A DNA stretch of 64,000 nt from Impatiens glandulifera (Eukaryota > Streptophyta > Magnoliopsida > Ericales > Balsaminaceae), in NCBI RefSeq assembly GCF_907164915.1, contig NW_025919514.1:411788-475787 (forward strand), written 5' to 3'. Positions 11,016-21,360 of the stretch are shown one piece after another. The translations under genes were made by a program, and so were the position numbers. The notes beneath the pieces are model-generated. The model was not told the origin of the DNA, did no database searches, and saw nothing but the letters and a program-made list of their open reading frames with translations. Numbering within the stretch: the stretch's first letter is position 1; the number at the start of each line of letters is the position of its first letter.

Positions 11016-12637
11016 CCCTATCTATTGATAGGTACGTGAGATCATTCGTGCACGATCCCATTTAAACTGTAATTGTAGTTAGGTATCTAAATCCTATATG
11101 TGGATAGGTACGAGAAATCATTTGTACACGATTTTGTCTAATAAACCCTAATTGTAACTAGGTATCCAAAATCATATCTATTGATAGGTGCGATAAATCG
11201 TTTTTATACGATTCCACTAAAAACCTAACTGTAATTAGGTATCCAAAACCCTATCTGTTGATAGATGCGATAAATCGTTTTTAGACAATTCTGTTAAAAA
11301 CTTAATTTTAGTTAGGTTTCTAAAACCCTATCTATTGATATGTATGACAGATCATTTGAACATGATTCCGTCTAGTAAACCCTATCTCTTGATAAGTTGA
11401 GACATCATTTGTACATGATTCCGTTAGAAACCCTATCTGTTGGTAGGTACGAGAGATCATTCGTACACGATTCCGTAAGCCTTGTTTGTTAACAAGCATA
11501 GAGATCATTTCTAAGAGGATTCTTTAATAATTTTGTTTGTCGACAAGGACCTGACATCATACGTCTATAATAAAATTAAACTATATCTGTTGATAGGTAT
11601 GAGAAATCGTTTGTACATGATTCCGTCAATAAGTCATATCTCTCGAGAGGTTGAGACATCATTTATATATGATTTAGATTAAACCTTATATGTTGATAGG
11701 TATAGAAATTATGTGTATACGATTCCGTCAATAAACCCTATTTGTCAATAGGTCGAGACTTCGTTCTAACACGACTCCGTGACTAAAACATATTTCTAAA
11801 TATGACAAGACATCATTTATATATGATTCCGTTAGAAAACCCTATCTCTTGATAGGTATTCCCTCTCACAACATCAATACAACTAAACTCAATATTTCGA
11901 TAGATCCTCAAGCCTTGTTTATCCGCAAACGTTGAGATCATTCGTACATGATCCGATCACACCAAACCCTATCGCTTGAATAAGTATTCTAAACCATATC
12001 ACTAGAATAAGTATTCTCAAATCTTATCAACTAGGTATTCCAAACCCTAGGGCTCGAATAAGTGTTCTAATTCCCATCTCCTGAATATGTAAATAAAGCC
12101 TATTGCTCGAATAGGTATTCCAAACTCTATCTTCTAATAGATCTTTTAAGCCTTGTCTATCACACACATAAACGATCATTTATACATGATCTTCCCCAGA
12201 TGAAACCCTGTCACCCAAATAGGTAATCCAAACCCTATCACTCGATAGGTTCTCAAACAAAGCCCTACTACTCTAGTAGGTATTCCAAACCCTATCACTC
12301 GCATAAGTACTCAAGCAAACCCGATCTCTTGATAGGTGTCCATTCAAAATCCTATTCTTCAAAAAGTGCATCCCTTAAAATACGAAAGCACTAAGCCTTG
12401 TTTTTCAACAAGCACATCGATCATTTGTATATGATCCTGACCAAACCATGACACTGAAACAGGTACCTTAGAAAGCCTATCTCTTGATAGCATTTCATCT
12501 TTTTTTATTAACAAGCACATCGATCACTTGTACGTGATCCTATTTAAACTTAATCATCCAATCATATCAAAGCCCTATTTCTCAATAGATACTTCACTAA
12601 AACCCTATCACTCGATAGGTAATCAAACCCTCTCATA
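11016..12637. repeat. Hairpin minisatellite of Ogre-1, left part
   Basis: The stretch is built from degenerate ~45-55 bp modules that alternate two short inverted repeats. The first is CCTATC-N4/5-GATAGG (for example CCCTATCTATTGATAGG at 11016). The second is ATCATT-N-GTACA-N-GAT (for example 'gatcattcgtacacgat'). A third inverted repeat, CTTGT-TTGTCG-ACAAG-like, appears now and then (near 11480, 11530, 11910, 12390). Towards the right the modules lose one arm and become 'aaccctatcactcgataggt'. Element A interrupts the array at 12642 and it resumes at 17047. Confidence 0.75.
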
Positions 12638-12642
12638 TGAAT

Positions 12643-13945
12643 TGATAGGAACGGCGACATCAATAGACACGGGGGTCTAGCTATTGATGACGACTTCCGA
12701 TAAATGGTTTGATAGAAATCCTGTTAGGGATTAATATCTCTTTCTATTCTTCGCAAATCCTTCGAACTCTTGAAACAAATTTAAGTGCAGAAATGTTCAT
12801 CGGATTTGAAGCTTGAACCAATGAAAGATGAATGGCAGAAAGTAAAGAACACAAGAAGTTGTTTATGGATGTTCGGAGCAAAGTTTCCTACGTCACCCCT
12901 TCTTCCAACCACCGGAAGGATTCACTATACTTCTTTGAATCAAATACAGTTCACTAATCTAGCTAACTCTCTGTTGAACAAAACAACCTTTGTTCAACTT
13001 ACAACACTAAAGTTTTCACACAGAAAGACAATATGTAATACAATGTATTCACAGCTAGATGATAAGTGAGATGTTTTATTTCAGAACTTTCTTGAATGAA
13101 AAATGAAGCAGCTCTCTCTTTCTTGTATTTTTTAGCCAGCCATTTTTCCGTTGTCTTAGGCAGCAATTTAATCTTGAAAAGCTTCAACGGTCAAATCCTT
13201 ATTTTGGACACATGTCATCTTTCCATTGGATGTACTATTCATGGGTCAAATCCTTATTTTGGACACATGTCATCTTTCCATTGGATGACTATTCATGAGT
13301 TATTGGATAGTACAGCAGGAAAAGATTCTTGAGATCGTTGTAGTACAATACAGTACATGCAATTTGAATTATGGCATACGTGGCGGTTATTCATTTGTTG
13401 AGATCTGATGTCAGCTGCCTAGAAGACTCTGCTGCCTTCAGATGCCCATCTAATCATCTTAGACGTCCATCTGATCAACTGATCATCTTAGCCGTCCATT
13501 TGATTAGACGCCCCCATCTTGGTCGTTCATCTGCTTAGACGTATTCTGCATTAGGAGCCCCATCTAACATTAAACCCCCACGGCTAACCACACGATAGAC
13601 CCTCACGTCTAACTCCACTAGATAGACTGCACGTCTAACTCCACTTGTTAGACCCTCACGTCTAACTCTGTGCATTGACTTTGAGCTGTGTCTGCAAATT
13701 CATAAAACTCTAATTATTAATTTTGCACCTGATGAGATTTGAACCCAGGTCATCAGTATGACAAGCAAGTGTACTTACCACTACACCACAGACTATGTTG
13801 ATATCTAAATATATATTTATACATTTGATATGACTAACAATTATTGAACTTAGTTTTATCCATTTATTATCAAAAACAATTTCATCAATCATCAAATCAA
13901 AATTGTTAAGTTATTTTAAATCAATTAAAAAATCTTAACCCAACA
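12643..13945 (-). repeat. Element A left (3') LTR
   Basis: 1303 bp, TGATAGG...CCCAACA on the plus strand. It matches the right LTR through the 'aatggcagaaagtaaagaacacaagaag', 'ggatgttcggagcaaa' and 'cctacgtcaccccttcttcc' stretches. It is about 310 bp longer because of a duplicated block near 13190-13285 and a run of TTAGACGT-type repeats (13480-13680) that the right LTR has only as a short remnant near 16645-16690. Short ORFs at 12785-13332 are LTR sequence. Confidence 0.85.
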
Positions 13946-14218
13946 ATTACTCTCTTTTTGATTATTTAAACTAAATTATCAAAACTAGCTGAGTTCATGA
14001 TTTAAACATAATCTAGGCATTATCATAATCTAACAATCCTAAAAATATTTCTAAGCTAAGAAAACTTAAACTCGAGAAGTGGCTTTGAGAAGATGTCAGC
14101 CACTTCAGGCTGTTGATTGTCATATGCTATGTCCGAGCAGCCGACTGTCCAGATGCCGTTTGGCTCTTCCAAGCTGCTTTCCTGTTTTACCTGCATTTAA
14201 CGACAATAAATCTGGTTC
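13946..14218 (-). other. Element A 3' internal end with polypurine tract
   Basis: On the minus strand the LTR is preceded by AATCAAAAAGAGAGTAAT (13946-13963), the polypurine tract that primes plus-strand DNA. A weaker copy of the LTR tip plus tract (CTAACAATCCT) sits about 85 bp further in, near 14030. Confidence 0.65.
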
Positions 14219-15926
14219 TCAATTTTCTTTGGGTCCATGGCTTATTAGTCCCTTGGGAATCCATATTTTGATTATTTTTATGGATTTCCCATGTTGCGTT
14301 GTGATCGGGGCATATGATTTAGGCTTAGTAGACATCTTCCTGCTAACAGCTGAACTGTTAATCTTAGAGGATGGTTTTTGTCTAAAACTTCTTGACTTCC
14401 TGTCAAGTTTTAATATGCCAGACTTACTGGCTACTTCCATCTTAAGTTTCAACTAGCTAACAGTTGGCGGAATATAAGTAATCTCATCCTTTAAGGTTAA
14501 CTCATCACAGTTTGGATCAGTTCCATTCTCAGTTAAGCTCCCTTTGACAAAGTTTACAGACTTAAATTTGTTAGTTTCTGGGTTTAACTTTTCACGACTT
14601 GTCTGAGTCATTGCCATCAAATTCTAAACCGGATTTGCATCCGGCAGGCCTCAGCATACTTTTCTGCTGTCTGACTGCATCTCCAGACTTCGTCTAGGAA
14701 CCGATCACATATGTCAAACGTTGTTTTTCAGAAAACAGAGTTTGAACATTTTCCTTGAGCTTCTCATTCTCAGATGAGAGCTCAACCATATTGTTTTAAA
14801 AAACTTTAGAATCATTGTTTTGAGATGAAGAAGAGTTGTCATATTTGTTTTTCAAACTTAGTTCATCAAAAGAGTTTGACAGTTTCTTGTACTCAACGAC
14901 CATGTAATTGAGTGCAGTAATTAACTCATCTCTTGAGAATTTTTTAGTGGAGAAATCAAATACCTCAGAGTCAACTTTTTTTTCCCATGAAGCAAATGAC
15001 CTCTTCATCATCACTGACGTTGGATGATGAATCATCTGAGTCATTGTCGGCCCACTTGGCTTTGTTTTCAGCCGCCATGAGAGTCTTTAGCTCTTTCTTG
15101 ATCTTTTTCTCATCTTTCTTTTTCTCATCATGCTTCGGCTTGCTGTTTCCTTCCTTGAAGTGTCTCTTCTTCATGAATTTACAGATTTTCTTCATGAAAA
15201 GAGCCATGGCATCGCTGCTAATCTGCTTAGCAGCAGCCTTCACAGTAGTGGCAGTAGGTGACTCCTCAACGGTCACCAATGCCTTTGTTATGATAGTGGA
15301 TGTGGGGTTCTCCTCTTCATTTCTATAGTTCAACTCGAACTCATAGGCCTTCAGATCTGTCAACAAGTCAAAGAGCTTCATCTTATTGAGGTTTTTAGAC
15401 TCTCTCATCGTCATCGTCTTATTATCCCACTCTCTGGTCAAAGCACACATGACCTTGATCGCAACCTCTCTATTGCTGTAAGTCTTGCCCAAAGTGGATA
15501 GATAAGTGATAACCTTACTAAATCTCTCACCGACCTCAGTCATTGTCTCTCAGGACGCATCTTGAAGTTATCGAATTTTTGAGTGTTAACCATGAGTCTG
15601 TTTTCTTTTGTTTGCCCGTTGCTCTCACACAATTTAGTCAACTTCTCCCAAATATCTTTGGCAGTGGGGCATGTGATAATCTTGTACAACATGTTATCAT
15701 CCAATGTCTTGTAGAGAATGTCTTTTGTTATGTTGTCGAGGTTGTTCTTTCTCTTATCTTCACTGGTCCACTCAGATCTAGCCTTCTCAATCTTTATCGG
15801 ACCGTTGGTGATGACAAACCACATGTCATCATCTATGGCAGCTAGATGAGCGTGGACTCTCGCCTTCCACACGAAATAGTTTTCCTCTAAGAACATGGGA
15901 ACATTGTTGATGAAAGTCATAGACAT
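14219..15926 (-). pseudogene. Element A gag (copia type), broken
   Basis: The start codon at 15926 lies 53 bases from the LTR edge. The N-terminal part reads MSMTFINNVPMFLEENYFVWKARVHAHL, then DIWEKLTKLCE, MVNTQKFDNFKM, LGKTYSNREVAIKVMCALTREWD and MKLFDLLTDLKAYEFEL, the UBN2 / Retrotran_gag_2 pattern of copia gag. Frameshifts lie near 15545 and 14980. The C-terminal part (14452-14219) ends IKIWIPKGL, matching 45990 in element D. Compared with D, the zinc knuckle is missing: A has KRHFKEGNSKPKHDEKKK where D has CYNCGILGHYQSEC. No pol follows. Confidence 0.8.
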
Positions 15927-15963
15927 GATTCAAATTCCTTAGAAGTTTGAGAATAGAAAACGA

Positions 15964-15976
15964 GGCTCTAAGACCA
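15964..15976 (-). other. Element A primer-binding site
   Basis: The minus strand reads TGGTCTTAGAGCC, two changes from the plant tRNA-iMet site TGGTATCAGAGCC that element D keeps at 44163. It lies two bases from the LTR end, as expected. Confidence 0.8.
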
Positions 15977-15978
15977 AT

Positions 15979-16970
15979 TGATAGGATCGGCGGCACCAAT
16001 AGAGACGGGGGTCTGGCTATTGATGACGACATAGGATAAACGTTTTGATAGAAATCATGTTAGGGATTAATATCTCTTTCTATTCTTCGCAAATTCTTCG
16101 AACTCTTGAAACAGATTCAAGTGCGGAAATGTTCGTCGGATTTGAAGCTTTGAACCAATGAAAGATGAATGGCAAAAAGTAAAGAACACAAGAAGTTTTT
16201 TATGGATATTCGGAGCAAACTCTCCTACGTCACCCCTTCTTCCAACCACCGGAAGGATTCACTATACTTCATTGAATCAAATACAGTTCACTAATCTAGC
16301 TAACTCTCTGTTGAACAAAACAACATTTGTTCAACTTACAACACTGATGTTTTCACACAGAAAAGACAGTATGTAATACAATGTATTCACAGCTAGATGA
16401 TAAGTGAAATATTTTATTTCAGTACTTTCTTGAATGAAAAATAAAGCAGCTCTCTCTTTCTTATATTTTTTCAGCCAACCATTTTTCCGTTGTCTTAGGC
16501 AGCAATTTAATCTTGAAAAGCTTCAACGGTCAAATCCTTATTTTAGACACATGTCATCTTTCTGTTGGATGTACTATTCATGAGGTATTGGGTAGTACAA
16601 CAGGAAAAGATTCTTGAGATCGTGGTAGTACAATGCAGTACATTTAACTCTGTCTAACTACACGTTAGACCCCCACGTCTAACTCTGTGCGTATACTTTG
16701 AGCTGTGCCTGCAAATTAATAAAATTCTAATTATTAATTTTGCACCTGGTGAGATTTTAACCCAGGTCACCAGCATGACAGGTAGGTGTACTTACCACTA
16801 CACCACATACTATGTTGATATCTAAATATATATTTATATATTTGATATGACTAACAATTATTGAACTTAGTTTTATCCATTTATTATCAAAAACCATTTC
16901 ATCAATCATCAAATCAAAATTGTTAAGTTATTTTAAATCAATTAAAAAATTAAAAAATCTTAACCCAACA
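15979..16970 (-). repeat. Element A right (5') LTR
   Basis: 992 bp, TGATAGGATCGG...TTAACCCAACA on the plus strand. It is followed at 16971-17041 by a second polypurine-like box and a second LTR tip (TCAACCCAACA) before the target duplication. The element therefore ends 71 bp beyond the LTR as defined by the left copy. Confidence 0.82.
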
Positions 16971-17046
16971 ATTTCTCCATTTTTAATTATTTAAACTAAA
17001 TTATAAAAACCAGTTTAAACATTAAAAATTTCAACCCAACATGAAT

Positions 17047-17375
17047 ATATATTCCTCAAATATTATCCTTCGATAGGTATTCCTCAAACCCTATCTCTCG
17101 ACAGGTACTTAAGCCTTGTTTGTCGGCAAGCACATTGATTATATGTATATAATCATGTTCAAATCCTATCTTTGGATACGAAATCACAAAGTTACATTCG
17201 AAATCCTATCTCACAATATGTACCTCCAATGAAGTTACTATTCTCTAATACTATTCTATTACCGGTTAAGTTCAAAGAGTATCTTAAGATAGGTACCCCA
17301 ATGATGTTATGTACCCAATTCCCGATATGAAAGCTTATCTATTGATAGCACCAAGATCATTTATACATGATTGTT
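17047..17375. repeat. Hairpin minisatellite of Ogre-1, right part
   Basis: Continuation of the 11016-12637 array on the other side of element A. It has the same stems: CCTATC...GA(T/C)AGG, the CTTGT...CAAG stem ('cttgtttgtcggcaag' near 17116), and 'atcatttatacatgat' near 17351. Confidence 0.7.
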
Positions 17376-17815
17376 TCTCACCTCACCTGTGTGTGAGTTC
17401 CACATAAAGTCTGTTAACTTCCACCATAACCTTAGCCATTGTATATGACTAAAATATGAATCATCTGTTAATATTCATACATTATATGATTTGATGTTTC
17501 AATACGTATAATTATCATCCCCCTTGATTTTAAGTGTACTTTGTTAAATTATGTAAAAACAGGTGTTCAAGAATCATCATTGTTAGAATTAAGACACCAT
17601 GGAAAGGATTTCCCTAAAGCAATGTTAGGAACTACCTCGGAAACTACTACACATAACATCACTAGGTTACTCTAATTGCAACACGCTACAAGTTTTATCT
17701 TCCTAACCCCTCGTTATAAATTGGACTAGATAACTTAGTGTTAGATGATAGGCTCGAATCATCATTTTCAAAAAATCCAGTATGTTGTATTCAAACTCGA
17801 TTCGAGAGGGCACTC
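17376..17815 (+). other. Ogre-1 3' internal end
   Basis: Non-coding stretch before the 3' LTR. It ends in the purine-rich TTCGAGAGGGCACTC (17801-17815), the likely plus-strand primer, directly followed by TGTAAGCA at 17816. Confidence 0.55.
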
Positions 17816-18769
17816 TGTAAGCACTACATCCAAATTTATAATATTAAAATATTTATTTTAACTTATTTTTGAACAAATAAAGTCAAGATAATAACCCCAC
17901 AACCAAAAACCAATTAAAATAATTAATTTGACTAATTATTGTGATAATTAAAGCTTAATTAATTAAGGAAAATGGTCAAAATAATATAAAACAAATTATT
18001 TCAGATAAATGTTGTATCCATTTGTCTAAAAATAAATTTAGAAAAATTAAAGGACAAATCTAAATAATTTAGAGTGAATTTTGTATTCAATTCACCTAAA
18101 AGAATTATTTATTTAAATCCTAAAAATATAAAAAAAATATATATAAAAAATTGGTAAATATTTGCCATATTTATTTTAATATTTTTTCTATTTAAAAAAA
18201 ATATCAAAATTAAAGCCAAAATGGTGAAATAAAAATCAATTTCAAATAAACCCATAATAGTAGTCGGGTGTAGCCAAAAACTGACGAATCCGGTGCAACA
18301 GTAACCTCATGCATCATATGGACGCTCAAATCCAATCCAACGCACCAGAGCGTTCCGTGTAGCCCGCTGTAGAGGAAGGAAGCGCGCATCGAGGATCATC
18401 GGATCAACTAACAAGATGTCAACCCCGTTAACTGAAAACGCCAGTGCCTAATGGAACGTCAATGGAATGCCAAGACGCAAACCAAACAACGTCATTTTGA
18501 CCATGTTCTTCGTCTTCAGTGCGATCTTCAAGTAGATAAGGATGAAGAAAACCAAATCGATTTTGGATTTTTGGAACTCAGCCATTTGTTGATGGTTTTT
18601 ACTGATTCAATAGCCAGAATAATCACCTTACGATGGTGATCATTCTCTACTACAAGAATAGGGATGAATCACCCTATTTTAGCAACCACTTTCCAAGAAT
18701 AGTCAAAAAGCCATTAATTACCTTTGGCTGATATAAGTCACTAGGATTCGTGAACCGACTTAGGTATAG

Positions 18770-18777
18770 TATAAATA
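18770..18777 (+). promoter_or_regulatory. TATA box of Ogre-1 3' LTR
   Basis: TATAAATA in the same LTR context as TATAAATA at 58904 in Ogre-3 ('a-tataaatac-c-cc'). Conservation between two diverged LTRs supports a core promoter. Confidence 0.65.
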
Positions 18778-19599
18778 CCCTCCTTAAGTGATTATGAAGC
18801 AAAAAACCATCACATCTCTGTTAAATTGAAAATTCGCCATTAAAACTTTAAGCTTTAAGATTTTTAGAAATTTCTATTTAAGCTTAGAAACTTCGATCTG
18901 TGCATCCAGAAAGCTTCCATAAGAATTAAGGAGTGTTCTCCAATCCTTGGTAAGGTGTCAATCATACTCTAATTCATATTTACAATTTGAATTTAAATTT
19001 TTATATTTCAAATTACAGAACCTTGTATGCTTACTATTTATGTGATTTTATGATTGAATATTGATCATATAATCATTTAAAAACTATATGGATATGATAG
19101 AATCGATGAATCAATCTAAAAAACAAAAACCCAAATTTAAATATTAAAAATAAAAAATGGGTTTAATATTCTTGGGTTAACTCGATTGAATCACAGCCTA
19201 GAAAGCTTCCCAACCTAATTGTAATAATGTTGACCAACTATTTTGATCATGTTTTATCCAACCCGATCATTTTGATCAAATTCAAAATTTTCAAAATATA
19301 ATGAAAATTTTGATTTCTTGAATTGGTCAAAACGAATATCTAGTATTCTTGTTTTGGTACTAATCAAGTATATGTAATATAGGGAAGATATTGCATACTT
19401 ACTTTCACTTCAAAACAACTTTAAAATATAAAAAAAAAACTCAAATTTTGATCACAAACTGTTCAGAACAAATTAATCATCATCTAGGTCGATCCATACC
19501 TTGAGATGATGATCAATCTATTACTAGGAGCTTTGTGAAGCTACCCAAGCTCTTGACTCAAAGAACCAGAGCTAAAAAAATTAGTTTTTAAAAATGTTT

Positions 19600-19790
19600 T
19601 CTTGGAGTTCTTGAGGACCGAGGCCCATGAGCCTAGGACTGAGAGATCCGACCGAGAATCCTCAATCCAGACTAAGACCAATTATCGATAAAAATAAGCA
19701 AGAACCGAGACCTAGGACTGATGTTTTTGAGCTAGGACTGAGACCTAGGACCGATGTTCTTGATCTAGAACCGAAACCTAGGACAAATGT
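19600..19790 (+). repeat. CTAGGACCGAG short repeats in Ogre LTR
   Basis: Irregular tandem repeats of a GACCTAGGACCGAGA-like unit. They continue after element B at 27990-28225, and a diverged copy is at 60030-60320 in Ogre-3, so they belong to the LTR family rather than to one insertion. Confidence 0.65.
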
Positions 19791-21046
19791 TGTTAGGATC
19801 TAGATCGCTGCTGGCGGACCAGGGTTTGGCCGGTTTACACCTTTCACTCAACGGTTGGTGTTTAATCCGGTTAGAGATTAACACCAGGTTTCAATACTAC
19901 ACAAAATGTCACAAACCCTTGAACCGATTTCAAGTGCGGAAGTGGTTTGTTTTAGGTTGAAGCAACACACACACATGATGAATATAGATAGATTTGAATA
20001 TAGTCGGTTTGGAGTTTAGTAGGCCGGTTTGAGGTTCAGTAAATCGGTTAAAGTGATGTTTAATCGGTTAGGGCGGTATGAGTCGGTTAGTATAAATCGG
20101 TTAGAACGTAGAGCCGGCAGAAAGTAAAGAACGAGACAGGTTTTTATGGATGTTCGTAGATAAAACTCCTACGTCACCCCTTCTTCTCGAAGTCGCGAGA
20201 AGGATATTCACTAAAGAATACACACACAATATCCTATCAAGACTTATTTGTTGCTTGATAAACACTCGTACAATTCTCACTGAAATTGTAATCTCACTTT
20301 AAATGCACACTTAAAACTTTGAATCTTGTAGAGAGATGAACTTGTAATTAATAACTCTTAGAACTTGTAGCTGGTGGAAAATAGTAACTTGCATTTACTC
20401 CTCTTCAGCTCCTTCTTTTATAGGTGAAATGTGTCAACTGTCACATTTCTTCTCCTTGAATCTGATTGGTTGAGCAGAGGTTCAGTGTTGCAGTACTGGC
20501 GGTTTAAGCTCCTAAGGCATAGGTCAAACCGGCTCGGTTTGTCTTTTACTTAATGTAGCAACTGTCGGTTGGACAATTACCTACACCTGGAAGGTTGTGC
20601 CTCTGACTTATCCAAGAGTGGAAAGATCTCTTCAGGCGATCTTTTGCAGCCTGCAGAGTATCACCGGACTTGTATGGATATGGCAATGTTATAGTTTGTT
20701 CCTTTCGTATCATCTTCCGCAGATACTCAAAGTATCTGTTTGCACCGATTTGTAGATTGTACTTAATTTGATAATTCTGACTTCTTTCTTAAGTAGTCTC
20801 TTGATAGGTTTGCCGGTTGAATGCATTTCGGTATAGGATGTTTATCGGGTTTTCATAGCTTCAGGTTAACCGGATAGCTTTCCGGTTTTGGATACATCCT
20901 CTACTTCTTCTTCTAACCGGTCTTGTCTTCTTTATCGGTTGGATTCTTGACCGGTCAGATTTTTGACCGATCCTGGTTCTTAACCGTTCCTGCATAGGGA
21001 GTTTTTTTTGTTAAGTTTTTACTTAACCGGTCTAATTTATCTAACA
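19791..21046 (-). repeat. Element B left (3') LTR
   Basis: 1256 bp, TGTTAGGATC...TATCTAACA on the plus strand, nearly identical over long stretches to 26735-27983. The sense strand has TATAAAAG at 20422-20415. The polypurine tract AATAAAAAAGGAATAAAT (minus strand, 21064-21047) follows. Confidence 0.9.
20415..20422 (-). promoter_or_regulatory. TATA box in element B left LTR
   Basis: TATAAAAG on the minus strand, at the same LTR position as 27350-27357. Confidence 0.6.
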
Positions 21047-21360
21047 ATTTATTCCTTTTTTATTATTTTATTTAAAACATTCAAAACTATGTAAGAAGTA
21101 AATATTAGGCCGGTTGTTTTAAATGTTTCTTTGGCCGTATTTTTTAAACAGACTTAGAAAAAAAATTTAGAAAAACTTTGGAAATATTTGTCTTTGAAGG
21201 AAAATTTTATTTTATCAATTTCTTCCTTTTTGATTACTTTATTTAAAATATTTAAAACCTGTAAGAAGTAAATTGTAGGCCGGTTTCCAAAAATACTTTA
21301 TATATATATAAAAGTGGGAAATATAATAAAGTAAACGTAAACAATAGATAATTAAAACTT
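21047..21360 (-). repeat. Element B 3' internal end with repeated polypurine boxes
   Basis: Two related copies of a box 'caattt-tcctttttgatta-tttatttaaaa-attcaaaac-tgtaagaagtaaat--taggccggtt' lie at about 21044-21118 and 21214-21287. The first contains the polypurine tract; the second is an internal duplicate. A (TA)n run is near 21298-21310. Confidence 0.65.

Larger units (their letters stand above)
12643..17041 (-). mobile_element. Element A, Ty1/copia-like, gag only
   Basis: Complete but short LTR element in minus orientation. The left LTR is 12643-13945 and the right LTR 15979-16970, with a 71-bp extension to 17041. The flanks carry a 5-bp duplication TGAAT (12638-12642 and 17042-17046). 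Inside are a tRNA-iMet-type primer site (15964-15976) and a broken copia gag (15926-14219); no protease, integrase or RT is present. The insertion splits the Ogre-1 hairpin array, whose two halves continue in register on either side. It is non-autonomous. Confidence 0.85.
17816..19790 (+). repeat. Ogre-1 3' LTR, first part
   Basis: It starts TGTAAGCA like the Ogre-3 LTR at 57949 and follows the same order: A/T-rich start with 'aattattgtgataattaaa-cttaattaa', the 'ggatcaactaac-ggatg' block, a TATA box, and then the decamer-like CTAGGACCGAG repeats (19610-19790). Element B interrupts it at 19790. The frame at 18451-18639 is chance LTR coding. Confidence 0.85.
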
